Shown here one piece after another: positions 38,535 through 47,431 of a stretch of DNA of 64,000 bases; the first letter of the stretch is position 1, and every line of letters starts with the position of its first letter. The notes beneath the pieces are model-generated. The model did not search any database. It had not been told where the DNA came from and saw only the letters and a program-made list of their open reading frames with translations. The stretch comes from CBDEGU01 sp965238045 (GTDB lineage Bacteria > Acidobacteriota > Terriglobia > Bryobacterales > UBA6623). The stretch lies in contig CBDEGU010000008.1 of the NCBI GenBank assembly GCA_965238045.1, positions 62,001 through 126,000 on the forward strand. Direction: 5' to 3'. The translations under genes and the position numbers were made by a program.

Positions 38535-39269
38535 TTAGCTTGAATTTGGTTCGTTTGGCTTCTTGTGGGCCGTTAGTTGCGGGTCGTCAACGATCGGCGG
38601 GGTCGGGGCTGGGGGCCGCGGCAGTATGGGAGGCTGGGGCGGGGGCCGGGAGTGGGGGCCGGGTTGCCAGCCTTGCGAGCTGGGGGACGGTTTGTATCGT
38701 GCTGATTCTTCGTAGGGTTCGGGATATTGGCTCTGTTTGGTAGTTTTGTTTTCGCGGTATTGCTCGGCCGCCCGCTCTAGCTTGCGGAGCCTTCCTAGCT
38801 CGGCAATAGCGCGGTAGTAACGGCGGCTCAGGTGCGCGTCGTAGCGCGCCAGATGGAGCAGGGCCTGGGTGCGGCCGAGCAGGCCGGCGCCGAGAAGCTG
38901 GCTTTCGCCCTCGCGGCCGGGCTGGATGTTGTCTGGATGGAAGATTTCTTCGTGGCTGCGCTGCGCCTCGATCGCACCCGCGAGGAAAGCGGTTTCGATG
39001 CGGACCAGGCGGCGCATGCGCCACTGGGCGTCGGCGATCTGGCGGACGAGCTCGAATTCTAGGGAGTTCCGCGGGCGCAGGTCGTGCTCAAGGTCGCGGA
39101 GCTGGCGGTCGAATTCGGCGGGGTCCTCCTCGGGGAGTACGGCGTCGCGTGCGAGCAGCCCGTGCTTGAGCGCGTTGAGCGAGACGCGCGCTTTGCCCTC
39201 TTCGGTGCGGGGGCCGGTGGATTTTTTCGCGTTTTCGCGATTTGCTTTGATCTGAGCCTTAGTGGCCAT
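38535..39269 (-). CDS. Orphan protein with ANRxNAxxSTGPRTxEGKA signature
   Basis: 244 residues. The N-terminus MATKAQIKANRENAKKSTGP and the following EGKARVSLNALKHGLLA belong to an uncharacterised family that is multicopy in acidobacteria and planctomycetes. The middle is helical (LVRQIADAQWRMRRLVRIE). The last 50 residues are Pro-rich and low complexity, encoded by a G-quadruplex-prone tract. No transmembrane segment or enzymatic motif is visible. The basic start and patchy occurrence suggest a mobile or nucleic-acid-associated gene, which is inference. Confidence 0.75.
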   Translation of the reverse strand: MATKAQIKANRENAKKSTGPRTEEGKARVSLNALKHGLLARDAVLPEEDPAEFDRQLRDLEHDLRPRNSLEFELVRQIADAQWRMRRLVRIETAFLAGAIEAQRSHEEIFHPDNIQPGREGESQLLGAGLLGRTQALLHLARYDAHLSRRYYRAIAELGRLRKLERAAEQYRENKTTKQSQYPEPYEESARYKPSPSSQGWQPGPHSRPPPQPPILPRPPAPTPPIVDDPQLTAHKKPNEPNSS

Positions 39270-39340
39270 GTGATTTCTCTCCTCTTTTTTCTGATCGCTA
39301 GGGACGAGGCGAGGCCTCGGCTACCGGCGGAAATGTGAAT

Positions 39341-39373
39341 GCGCCTTGCGGCGCGGGTGCTCCGGGGGCGGGC
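39341..39373. repeat. GCGCCTTGCGGCGC direct repeat, copy 1
   Basis: GCGCCTTGCGGCGCGGGTGC followed by TCCGGGGGCGGGC. It recurs at 39642-39672 with two single-base length differences. GCGCC..GGCGC can form a short hairpin. Confidence 0.7.
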
Positions 39374-39641
39374 GGCGACCCCGCGGGGTGTTGCAGTTAT
39401 AGAATACCTTGGAGGCGCCGGGATAGAGGAGGGGTTGGGAGGTTAAGTTGTGTGGAATGAGGGGGATGAATTTTTGAAAATGCCGTGACTGGATGAGGGG
39501 TTGGCCCGGTTTCCCCGACGCGTCATGCTCTTGGCGGATACTCAAGGCTTGGTCTTAGAACTGGCTCTGGCAGAGGAAAAGCCGCGGATCTCAAAACCGA
39601 GATCCGCACTACGGGTCTTTCCCGGTTTTCCTCATAGGTTT

Positions 39642-39672
39642 GCGCCTTGCGGCGCGGGTGCTCGGGGCGGGC
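39642..39672. repeat. GCGCCTTGCGGCGC direct repeat, copy 2
   Basis: Same unit as at 39341, here followed by TCGGGGCGGGCT. The pair brackets about 270 bp of non-coding sequence. Confidence 0.7.
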
Positions 39673-39775
39673 TAGGAGTTGTGAGCGTGTCCAAACCCCT
39701 TCGCTATCGAGTCGGGACGCCCCGGCACGACCAGCTCTGACAAGCCCTCCCGCACAGCCGTCTTAGTTCGCGCCC

Positions 39776-39799
39776 ACCGCCCTTCCGGGGCGGTTTTTT
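39776..39799 (+). terminator. Intrinsic terminator without an upstream gene
   Basis: ACCGCCC pairs with GGGCGGT around the loop TTCCG and is followed by six T residues. It points right. The nearest upstream gene (start at 39269) is transcribed leftward, so the terminator must end an unannotated transcript from within 39270-39776. Confidence 0.75.
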
Positions 39800-40200
39800 G
39801 ATGGCCTTCTTGCCAGCGGAGATTGAGCGCTGATCCTCGATTCCGCTCCGTCGGTTCCTCTGTTCGAGCACGCCCTCCGGATGGGTACTACCCCAAAAGT
39901 ACTAAACGCAAAATGAACCTTGGTCTTGGCCCGCGTCGGGTGTACAGTCAGGCAGGGGGTTGGTGCCAGTTCCAGCGACGGTTGAGCTACAACGAGGAGG
40001 CCAACCTGCGCTGCCCTGCCCACGTGTTGATCGAAAATCGCAACGGGCTGATTGGGGACACCCAGTCGAACGCCGGCTCATGGCAGCGCGATCGACGTAC
40101 GGACGACGTGACATGAAGGCTATGTGGCCTCAGTCAGCGCAAGCGGGCGGACTGGTGTAAAATTCCCTCCGGAGTTGAAAATCAAAGCGAGGACACGACC

Positions 40201-40245
40201 ATGGAAACTTACGACTTCGTAGGAGGAATGAACCATGAAATGTAG
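40201..40245 (+). other. Short upstream reading frame overlapping the beta-helix start
   Basis: ATG at 40201 opens a 14-codon frame (METYDFVGGMNHEM) that contains the AGGAGG ribosome-binding site (40221-40226) and ends 8 bp inside the next gene in another frame. It could couple or restrain translation, or be chance. Confidence 0.3.
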
Positions 40246-41385
40246 GAAATCAGGAATCCTGCTTGGCCCTGCGGCCCTCTTCGTAATCCTTAGCGCCGCT
40301 TCCGTTCAGGCGGCCGACGTTCAGTTGAAGAAGGTAGATTGTGACAAGGGAAAATCGATCAACGAAGCTCTCTCTAAGCTCGAACCCGATGAGCCGGCCA
40401 GGGTCGAAGTAAGTGGTAGTTGTACCGAAAACGTCGTGGTCGAAAATTTTCGGATCTGACACTGGTTACCCTGACCGGCGCAGTCATCAACGATGCGTCG
40501 GGTGGAACCCTGCCGATTATCTTCGCCAATGACTCATCGCGAGTTACCATTGAAGGCTTCACGATCAACGATTCCGCGCCGACAAACAGCACCGCGATCT
40601 TCTTCCGTTTGTGTCTGAATTGTGCGGTGGTTGCCGCCACCATCACTTCGACGCGTACTGGTATCAACGCCTCCGATAACAGCCGAGTGTTCTTAGACAA
40701 CAGCACCATTCGGGAGGTGCGCACCGGCGTTTCTTTGGGGGGCATGGCGCTGATCGTCATGACTGGGACTACAGTGGAAAACACGACTTTCCAGCCGCGG
40801 GCGCAGGGTCTTCATGTAGAAGGGAACGCGCTGGCACGAGTTTTGGCTCCCTGCACGTTCCGCGGCTTTGACGTGGGCATCGAAGCAAAGAAAGGCGGGG
40901 TGATCAATGTTTTCAGCACCACCAATCTCGCCGGTGGAGATGTCGTGTTGATCGAGAACAACAATATTGGCGCACGGGCGACCGAGGCCGGGCACCTTCG
41001 ATTGAATGGGCGCAACCGCGTGGCGGGGAACGGCACGGGTGACCCGCAGTCAGGCGGAATCTTCATCCAGGACGGCTCGACTCTCGAACTCGTCCTGCGC
41101 CCGGAAATAGAAGACAACCTGGGGCAAGGCATCCTGGTCACCCGTAACTCTCAGGCCCGCATCTGGCTCCAGATTAACATCGCCGGCAATCAGTTCAATG
41201 GGGTGGCGGCGATTTATTCTTCGACGATCGACTTTCGCGCCGGCGGCCCAACCACGGTTGGCACTAGCGGCGCCAAAGATGTCTTCTGTAGCGCGGATTC
41301 GTTCATAACCGGTGGCGGAAACTTCACGGCCGGCAATGTAGATTGCCCCAATATCGACTCCGTCACGTTGCCGATGACGCCTTAG
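40235..41385 (+). pseudogene. Secreted right-handed beta-helix protein with a frameshift
   Basis: Begins with a strong RBS and a signal peptide (LLGPAALFVILSAASVQAAD), then 50 residues to ENVVVENF. The frame then meets TGA at 40457, while the next frame continues with SDLTLVTLTGAVINDASGG and about 300 residues of parallel beta-helix repeats (SRVTIEGFTI, ARVLAPCTFRGFDVGIEA). Adding one T in the AAAATTTT run near 40445 restores a single 380-residue protein. It may be a genuine phase-variable or inactivated gene, or a homopolymer sequencing error. The function of the helix (adhesin or polysaccharide binding) is unknown. Confidence 0.8.
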
Positions 41386-41554
41386 CTCTTCGGATGAGAA
41401 CGATCAGGGCCAAGACCATTGCGGGGCGGGCGTATCCGCTGGCTTCGGGTCTTCGGCCTTGTTCAGGGGGCCGGGGACGATTCAGAACACTCGGGCTGGA
41501 GTCCCCGCAAACGAAGGAAGCCTGCCCGCAGCTACACTGACGGCGGAGGATCCG

Positions 41555-42484
41555 ATGGGCAGTCGTCTGATCGTTTGTTTCTTGGCCGGACTCAGCATAC
41601 TAGTGCTCAGTCTTCAAGCCCAGCAGATTCCGGACCGGTCGTTTTGCCCTCCCTCGTTCGAATCCAGGTATCCACACGGCGATGGGCCGGTCGTACTGAT
41701 AGATGCTGGTCACGGCAATTTCCACACCGCTGACGGTGGCTACTTCCCATTTGCCGCAGTGTTGCGCAGGGACGGATTTCGTGTGAGAGCACTGACCGGC
41801 AAGTTCACTCGGGCCGCCCTGGAAGGCGCGGACTTATTGGTCGTGGTGAACGCTCTGGACCGCCGAAATACGGCGGATTGGGAGCCTCCGATTTATCAGG
41901 CGGTCGCACGGCGTGAAGTCAGAACTATCGCGTCTTGGGTCGAACGAGGGGGCGCACTCTTTCTCATCGCAGACCACCAACCGTGGCCCGCCGCGGTATC
42001 GGCTTTGGCTTCCGCATTCGGGTTCGAGTTCGACGATGGTTGGGCCGTTCGAGCGCCGAACTGGAGCGTTGACTTCGGCTTCAGGCGAGCGGATGGCTCG
42101 TTAGCTGACCATGCGATTGTCAGGGGTTCTAAGCCGGCCGAGTCGGTTGACAGCATCATGACGTTCTCGGGCTCGGCGTTTCGCGTCCCGACCGAGGCTA
42201 CTTCTCTGCTCACCTTCGGTGAGGGTTTCTACTCCTTCCAACGGAAGGATGCCAGCGACTTCGACGAGGAATCGGACCCGCACATAGCGATCGGAGGCTG
42301 GTCGCAGGGTGCTGTGCGCTCGTTTGGAAAGGGCCGAGTCGCAGTTTTCGGCGAGGCCGGCATGTTCACAGCGCAACTCGCCGGGGAGCAGCGAGAGCCT
42401 TTCGGTTTGAACGTTGCGGAAGCGAAGGACAATCTGAAACTGCTGCTGGACACCGTCCGTTGGTTGTCGAACAGCATGCCGTAG
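41555..42484 (+). CDS. Exported protein with glutamine-amidotransferase-like fold
   Basis: 309 residues starting at ATG 41555 with GGAGGA 4 bp upstream. A signal peptide (VCFLAGLSILVLSLQAQ) precedes VLIDAGHGNFHT and a Rossmann-like core (ALEGADLLVVVNAL, WVERGGALFLIADHQPWPAA, GKGRVAVFGEAGMF). The pattern resembles DUF4350/IFT52-type GATase-like domains, which usually lack the catalytic Cys-His-Glu triad, and no clear triad is visible here. Function unknown, probably periplasmic carbohydrate-related binding. Confidence 0.65.
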   Translation: MGSRLIVCFLAGLSILVLSLQAQQIPDRSFCPPSFESRYPHGDGPVVLIDAGHGNFHTADGGYFPFAAVLRRDGFRVRALTGKFTRAALEGADLLVVVNALDRRNTADWEPPIYQAVARREVRTIASWVERGGALFLIADHQPWPAAVSALASAFGFEFDDGWAVRAPNWSVDFGFRRADGSLADHAIVRGSKPAESVDSIMTFSGSAFRVPTEATSLLTFGEGFYSFQRKDASDFDEESDPHIAIGGWSQGAVRSFGKGRVAVFGEAGMFTAQLAGEQREPFGLNVAEAKDNLKLLLDTVRWLSNSMP

Positions 42485-42518
42485 TGCACTGCTTCCGGGG
42501 GTCGGGGATTGCCGGAAG

Positions 42519-44987
42519 CTACTCGTGTCTCAGCGCGGTCATCGGGTCCACCGCAGCGGCCCGGCGTGCCGGCACATATGCAGCGAGTATCGCCACAGCA
42601 ATCATTGTCAATACGCTGAACACGATCGGGAATGCGCTTGTCACCGGAAGGCCCGGGGTCAGGCTCCCAGCCAAACGTTGGCCCCAGTATGCGATGAGCA
42701 CTCCGATCGCCAGGCCCCCGCAACTTGTCGCGAGCACCTCTCCAAGCACCATCCGGACCACGGCGCCTCGCGTAGCGCCCAGGGCCATGCGGATGCCGAT
42801 CTCGTTGATGCGGCGCGCCACCGTGTACGCCAGCAATCCGTAGAGACCGATCGCCGCGAGCAGCAATGCCAAAGCCCCGAACACCCCGGAAAGCAGCGCA
42901 ATAAGCCGCTCCGGAACGATGGACGCATCCATCTGGCCGGCCATCGTCGTTACCTTCACCACCGCCACGGTCTTCAGTACGTCGCGCACCGTCTGCCGCA
43001 CGCCGCCCGTCGCAGCAGCCGGGTCAACGCTGGTCCTAAGCACGAAGTTCTGGCCAACTACTCTTCCTTGCTGGAAGGCTGTGAGGTAGATCGTGCGCCG
43101 CGGAGTTTCGTGCAAATCGTAGTACTTCGCATCTCCCACGACGCCCACAATCTCGTACGGCCTTTCGTCGCCGTCGAAGGTGACGTGCTTTCCAAGGGGG
43201 TCGCGATCGGCGAAATAGTACCGCGCCATCGCTTGATTGACGATCGCCACGCGCGGGTTGCCCTGGTCTTGGAATTGAAAGTCGCGTCCGGCGACCAAGG
43301 GCGTGCCGAAGGTCTCAAAATACTTGGGCGCAACCCAATTCCTCTGGACATAGCGGCGCTCCTCAGAACTCTCCTGGAAGCCTTCCACGCTGACAAAATG
43401 GGCTGCCCCGGCTCCCGAGATCGGAGTTACGGCGCAAAGCGTCGCCGACAGCACGCCCGGAATCGCCTCCAGCTTCTCGAGCAGCTCCCGGTAGAGGCCG
43501 GGAAACTGCTCGCCCTGATAGCCGCTGTCCCGCGGATCAAGCTTGACGAGCAGAATGTTCTCGCGCTCGAAGCCGGCGCCAACGTTGCGGAGATTCGACA
43601 CGTGGAGAAGAAACAGGCTGGCGCCGCTCAGCAGCAACACCGACAAGGCCACCTGCGCGGCCACCAGGCTCTTGCCAAACAGGCGTCCGCGCCTGGTCTT
43701 GCCGACCGTCCCCGCCCCCCGCAGCGCGGACGCCGGTGCGGTCACCATGGCACGGAAGGCGGGGACAAGTCCGAACAGCAGTCCGGTCAACAATGCGACC
43801 CCGCCGGTAAAAAGCAATACGTGCTGATCGGGGTGCACTTGAATCTCGATGTGAGGCATGCCGAGCATCGGCCGTCCGGATGCCATAATCCGCACGAGCG
43901 CCTCAGCGCCGACATACGCCAGCAAGATACCGATCAGGCCGCCCGCCGCGGAAAGCAGCAGAGATTCGGTCAATACTTGACGCACCAGGCGAAGCCGGCC
44001 GGCACCAAGCGAAACACGCAATGCCATTTCGCGTTCGCGCGCCGCGCCACGCGCCAGCAGCATACTGGCCAGGTTGGCGCAGGCGATCAGCAGAAGCAGC
44101 GCGGTCACGGCCATCAGTGCCAGCAGCGGTTTGTCGAACCGGCGGCGCAGGGCCGTGGAGAGACCAGCACCCGCGGGCTCCACTGCAAACGTGAGTTGGC
44201 GCTCGAGGGAGCGCCTGCTGGCGCTGGTGTTGGCCCTTACCCTTTCCTCGACCGTCCACTGGAACAGAACGGCCATTTCCGCGCGCGCCTGCTCGATCGA
44301 AACACCGGGCCTCAGTCGTCCGATCAGCGCCGCCTTGGGACGGCCCGAGCGACGCATCATCGCTGCTGCTGCCAGAGGCACCCAGATGTCCGGGCGAACT
44401 CCTACTCGCATTCCAAGGAAGTTGCGCGGCGCCACTCCGACGACTGTCACCGGCACGTCTGCCACAACCATTCGCCGACCCACGATGGCCGGATCCAGAT
44501 TAAGCTTGTTCTTCCAGTAGGACCAGCTCACCACAGCCACCGCGGAATCAGCGGCGCCCATGCGGTCGTCCGCAGGGCCAAGGAGCCGGCCGACCGCGGG
44601 CTTCACCCCAAGCAACTGGAAGAAATTCCCGACAACGCTTTCTCCATCCACGATCTCTGCTTCGAGACCCTCGCCGCGCAGGCGGAAACGGGAAGGGCGA
44701 ACACCGGTGATTCCTGAAAAGACGTGATTGTGATCCCTAAAATGTTCGTAACTTTGCCAGGAGAAAACATTCAAGGGCGGATCGCCCGGATACTGGTTCA
44801 GGAATTCCACAAGCTGCTCCGGCTGCTGAACCGGGAGCGGACGTAACATCAGCCTGCTAATGAGGCTGAAGATAGCCGTGTTGGCCCCGATGCCGAGAGC
44901 CAGAGTCAGAATCACGGTTGCCGTGAAAGCAGGTGTCTGCCGCAGCTTGCGGAGAGCGTACCGACAATCGCGCATCAGGTCCCGCAT
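42519..44987 (-). CDS. Acidobacterial duplicated orphan permease (MacB/FtsX-like)
   Basis: 822 residues with two FtsX-MacB units. The opening MRDCRYALRKLRQTPAFTAT and LTLALGIGANTAIFSLI are hallmarks of the acidobacterial duplicated orphan permease family (TIGR03434). Each half has a periplasmic MacB domain and three to four membrane helices (LLLIACANLASMLLARGAAR, ALLLAAIGLYGLLAYTVARR). It has no adjacent ATPase gene. The family expanded greatly in soil acidobacteria and its substrates are unknown. Confidence 0.93.
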   Translation of the reverse strand: MRDLMRDCRYALRKLRQTPAFTATVILTLALGIGANTAIFSLISRLMLRPLPVQQPEQLVEFLNQYPGDPPLNVFSWQSYEHFRDHNHVFSGITGVRPSRFRLRGEGLEAEIVDGESVVGNFFQLLGVKPAVGRLLGPADDRMGAADSAVAVVSWSYWKNKLNLDPAIVGRRMVVADVPVTVVGVAPRNFLGMRVGVRPDIWVPLAAAAMMRRSGRPKAALIGRLRPGVSIEQARAEMAVLFQWTVEERVRANTSASRRSLERQLTFAVEPAGAGLSTALRRRFDKPLLALMAVTALLLLIACANLASMLLARGAAREREMALRVSLGAGRLRLVRQVLTESLLLSAAGGLIGILLAYVGAEALVRIMASGRPMLGMPHIEIQVHPDQHVLLFTGGVALLTGLLFGLVPAFRAMVTAPASALRGAGTVGKTRRGRLFGKSLVAAQVALSVLLLSGASLFLLHVSNLRNVGAGFERENILLVKLDPRDSGYQGEQFPGLYRELLEKLEAIPGVLSATLCAVTPISGAGAAHFVSVEGFQESSEERRYVQRNWVAPKYFETFGTPLVAGRDFQFQDQGNPRVAIVNQAMARYYFADRDPLGKHVTFDGDERPYEIVGVVGDAKYYDLHETPRRTIYLTAFQQGRVVGQNFVLRTSVDPAAATGGVRQTVRDVLKTVAVVKVTTMAGQMDASIVPERLIALLSGVFGALALLLAAIGLYGLLAYTVARRINEIGIRMALGATRGAVVRMVLGEVLATSCGGLAIGVLIAYWGQRLAGSLTPGLPVTSAFPIVFSVLTMIAVAILAAYVPARRAAAVDPMTALRHE

Positions 44988-44996
44988 GGCCCCATT

Positions 44997-45380
44997 CTAG
45001 CTGGTAATTGCGGGGCCAACCGTCACTTCCGCGAATGGGTTTGTCGGAAGCTGCCCGACGGAGGTGCAGTGCCAGCCGCTTCCGAGAATCGGGACTTGTG
45101 GGAAATTGCTCGCGAGTGAGATTAGCAGCCAGGCTTCCGGACCTCGTCTCCGGCCGCCAGTAGAACATACCGAATCGCTTTGACAACTAGCTCCGGTTGG
45201 TTTCCGACGCCTTGAAAATCCCCGCCCGAAGGGCGGAATACTCAACAACGGAGAACGCTCCCTCTCCATTTCCGGGGGAACCAGGACACCCGGGACGACA
45301 CCCAACTCTGGGCTGGCCGCCAGAAATTCCCGCATCTGCTCTAGCGTGAGAGGTTCGACCTTCTGCATGGTGATTGGCAT
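44997..45380 (-). pseudogene. Possible relic of an integrase-type transposase N-terminus
   Basis: The minus-strand frame starts KVEPLTLEQMREFLAASPE, which resembles the first residues of DDE integrase-type transposases common in acidobacteria. After about 25 residues similarity to that family is lost and the rest looks random. It is followed upstream by tandem CAGGATC repeats that could be an element end. The identification rests on one short segment and is weak. Confidence 0.25.
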
Positions 45381-45414
45381 TCACCCGCAGTGTTCCGCCT
45401 CCCCCCTGTGTCGT

Positions 45415-45481
45415 TTTCAGGATCGTCTTGCATTGGAAACACTCCCGCCTTTCAGGATCATCTTGTCTTGGAGAACTCTCG
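45415..45481. repeat. Two diverged 32-35-bp direct repeats (TTTCAGGATC units)
   Basis: TTTCAGGATCGTCTTGCATT (45415) and TTTCAGGATCATCTTGTCTT (45450) head two adjacent units that also share GGA-A-ACTC further on. They may be a transposon end or regulator-binding iterons. Confidence 0.6.
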
Positions 45482-45520
45482 ATCCGCCGAAAGCGAGGCA
45501 AATCGCGCTAAACTAACAAG

Positions 45521-45682
45521 ATGGCGGCGCGGCCTAGGGTAAATTTCGATTCGCTTCTGGAGCAAATGCCGGAGGGTCAGCATCCCTTGCCAACAGGTAG
45601 TATTACAGTGGACGAACATACGCGGCCGCTTCCGCATGCCGATTTTCCGGCCTGTTCGGACGCGGTCCTCCCCCCGTCATGA
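45521..45682 (+). CDS. Candidate 53-residue leader peptide or small protein before the matrixin gene
   Basis: ATG at 45521 opens MAARPRVNFDSLLEQMPEGQ and continues to a TGA at 45680 that overlaps the matrixin ATG in the coupled ATGA form. A TAAACT box just upstream could be a -10 for a leaderless message. No homology is recognised and the composition is not diagnostic. Confidence 0.3.
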   Translation: MAARPRVNFDSLLEQMPEGQHPLPTGSITVDEHTRPLPHADFPACSDAVLPPS

Positions 45683-47427
45683 AACCGATTAGATTGTTCA
45701 TCATCAGCTTCCTGGTGTCGTCGATTGGCGTGATAAGCGCCCAATCGCCCGGACAACCGCCGGCCGAAGACTGCAAGCCCGGCGATTTTATCGTCCTCCG
45801 CGGCGCCCGCGAGTTTGGACCCAAGCCCGAAGGCACGTTCGAAGTCTTCATCGACAGGGCCTTCGACGGCGGCTTCCTGACCACGGAGCCGATCTGGGTT
45901 CCGTCGATCGAGAAATCCCTGGCGTCCTGGAGCGGCGTCTCTGGATCCACGTGGTCTTTTGTGAATCGGGGGTTGACGGATGAATTCGCGTCGTTTCAAG
46001 ACGGCAAGATGACGATCATCGCGTGCGGCGGCGTGTTCCCCTGCACGACGGAATCTCCGCCGTCTCTTCCTCCCGGACCTTCGCCGCCCGACTTCGCCGA
46101 ACGCAGCCTTACGATCGCCGTCACGCTAATCGTGACCGACGGCAGCGCGGGCAATGCCATCTTCGATTCCGACATTTGTTTTAATCCGGTTCTTCCGCTT
46201 CACACCAATCCCCGCGGTGACCAGATCGACTTCGAGACTGTCCTGTTGCATGAGCTCGGCCACGGGTTGGGTCTTGGGCACAACGACAATTGCGTCGTGG
46301 GTCCGACGATCATGGAGTCGGCGGTGGATCTGGGCGAGATCAAGCGCAGTCTCTTCTCGGCCGAGATCGAGGGTACGCGTTTCCTGTATCCCACCGACGA
46401 CGCCCGAGCGGTTCGCGCTTTTGAACGGGATCAGGTGCTGCAATTTGACGCGGTGGAGGGCGATCTGCCTCCCTTCGGGCAGACGATTGAGATCTACGGT
46501 CCCAGCGGCACGGAGTGGATCTCGAGCATTACGACCTCGGACGGCGCCGGCTGGGTGACGCTTTCTCGCGACAAGGGCATTTTCCCCGGCGGCGGCTCGG
46601 TCACCGTCGGTGTGGAGAGTTCCTCGCTGGCGGCGGGCGATTACCAAGCCACGATTGAGTTCAACAGCGACGCTCATCCCGGACCTGCGCTCACGGTGGC
46701 GGTGGACCTGCGCGTCGTCGATGCCGCGGTGGGGGGCACGCCTCCATTCCTGACACAGGCTGGGGTGGTCAACGGAGCCAATCTGCTTTCGGGCAATCTG
46801 GCCCCCGGTGGCCTCTTTACCATCTTCGGAACTACGATGGCGACCTCGACGACCGAAGCCGGCTCGCTGCCGCTGCCCGTGCGCATGGGCGGAGCCGAGG
46901 TGCTGGTCAACAGCGTCGCGGCGCCCCTGCTTTATGTATCTTCGACGCAGATCAACGGCCAGATCCCGGCAGACGCCGTAACCGGGGCGGGAGACATTGC
47001 GGTGAGAACGGGATTTGGACAGTCGGTCCCGGTCCCGCTTCAGTTGCTGCCGGCGGCCCCGGAGCTTTTTCTGCTGGATGGGGAGCAGGCTTTGGTCCTC
47101 AATCAGGACGGCACAGTCAATTCGGAAGCCAACCCCGCCGCGGCGGGCAGCTTCGTGAGCGTCTACCTGACGGGACTGGGCGAGGTGAGTCCTCCGGTTC
47201 CCAGCGGAAGAGCGGCGCAGGTGAGCCCTCTCTCGCAGGTGATCGCCCTTCCCGGCGCCGAGGTCGGCGGACAGGAAGCCGCGGTTCTCTTCATGGGTCT
47301 GGCCCCAGGCTACGTCGGGCTCGGACAGAGCAATATCGGCCTTCCAGAGGGAGCGAGCGGGAAGGTCAGCGTGCGCCTCGCGGTGGGCGAGATCTGGAGC
47401 AATACTGGATTCATGTGGGTGGAGTAG
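45679..47427 (+). CDS. Secreted matrixin-like metalloprotease with Solibacter C-terminal domain
   Basis: 582 residues. A signal peptide (LFIISFLVSSIGVISAQ) precedes a zinc metalloprotease domain with HELGHGLGLGHND (HExxHxxGxxH) near residue 190 and a following Met in TIMESAVD, as in metzincins. A middle beta-sandwich (about 245-350) leads to the Solibacter uncharacterised C-terminal domain (TIGR03437 type, VVNGANLLSGNLAPGGLFTI, about 352-582), found widely on secreted acidobacterial proteins and perhaps a surface or sorting module. A secreted partner gene starts 4 bp after the stop. Confidence 0.88.
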   Translation: MKPIRLFIISFLVSSIGVISAQSPGQPPAEDCKPGDFIVLRGAREFGPKPEGTFEVFIDRAFDGGFLTTEPIWVPSIEKSLASWSGVSGSTWSFVNRGLTDEFASFQDGKMTIIACGGVFPCTTESPPSLPPGPSPPDFAERSLTIAVTLIVTDGSAGNAIFDSDICFNPVLPLHTNPRGDQIDFETVLLHELGHGLGLGHNDNCVVGPTIMESAVDLGEIKRSLFSAEIEGTRFLYPTDDARAVRAFERDQVLQFDAVEGDLPPFGQTIEIYGPSGTEWISSITTSDGAGWVTLSRDKGIFPGGGSVTVGVESSSLAAGDYQATIEFNSDAHPGPALTVAVDLRVVDAAVGGTPPFLTQAGVVNGANLLSGNLAPGGLFTIFGTTMATSTTEAGSLPLPVRMGGAEVLVNSVAAPLLYVSSTQINGQIPADAVTGAGDIAVRTGFGQSVPVPLQLLPAAPELFLLDGEQALVLNQDGTVNSEANPAAAGSFVSVYLTGLGEVSPPVPSGRAAQVSPLSQVIALPGAEVGGQEAAVLFMGLAPGYVGLGQSNIGLPEGASGKVSVRLAVGEIWSNTGFMWVE

Positions 47428-47431
47428 GACG

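Larger units (their letters stand above)
39270..40234. other. 965-bp gene-poor region
   Basis: No convincing protein is visible. The small open frames here lack family motifs. It contains two copies of a palindrome-bearing repeat (39341-39373 and 39642-39672), an intrinsic terminator pointing right (39776-39799), and a short leader frame overlapping the next gene. It may hold an unannotated small RNA or a decayed mobile element. Confidence 0.6.
44988..45520. other. 533-bp region with traces of a decayed insertion sequence
   Basis: Contains the possible transposase fragment (minus strand, from 45380) and a pair of direct repeats (45415-45481). No intact gene or inverted-repeat-bounded element is visible. 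Confidence 0.4.

Noticed and set aside
39823..40116. 97-codon open frame in the gene-poor region
   Set aside because: No RBS, no recognisable family and an overlapping antisense frame of similar length.
42525..44717. 730-codon open frame antisense to the orphan permease
   Set aside because: His/Arg/Gln-rich composition without domains. The sense strand is a textbook MacB-like permease.
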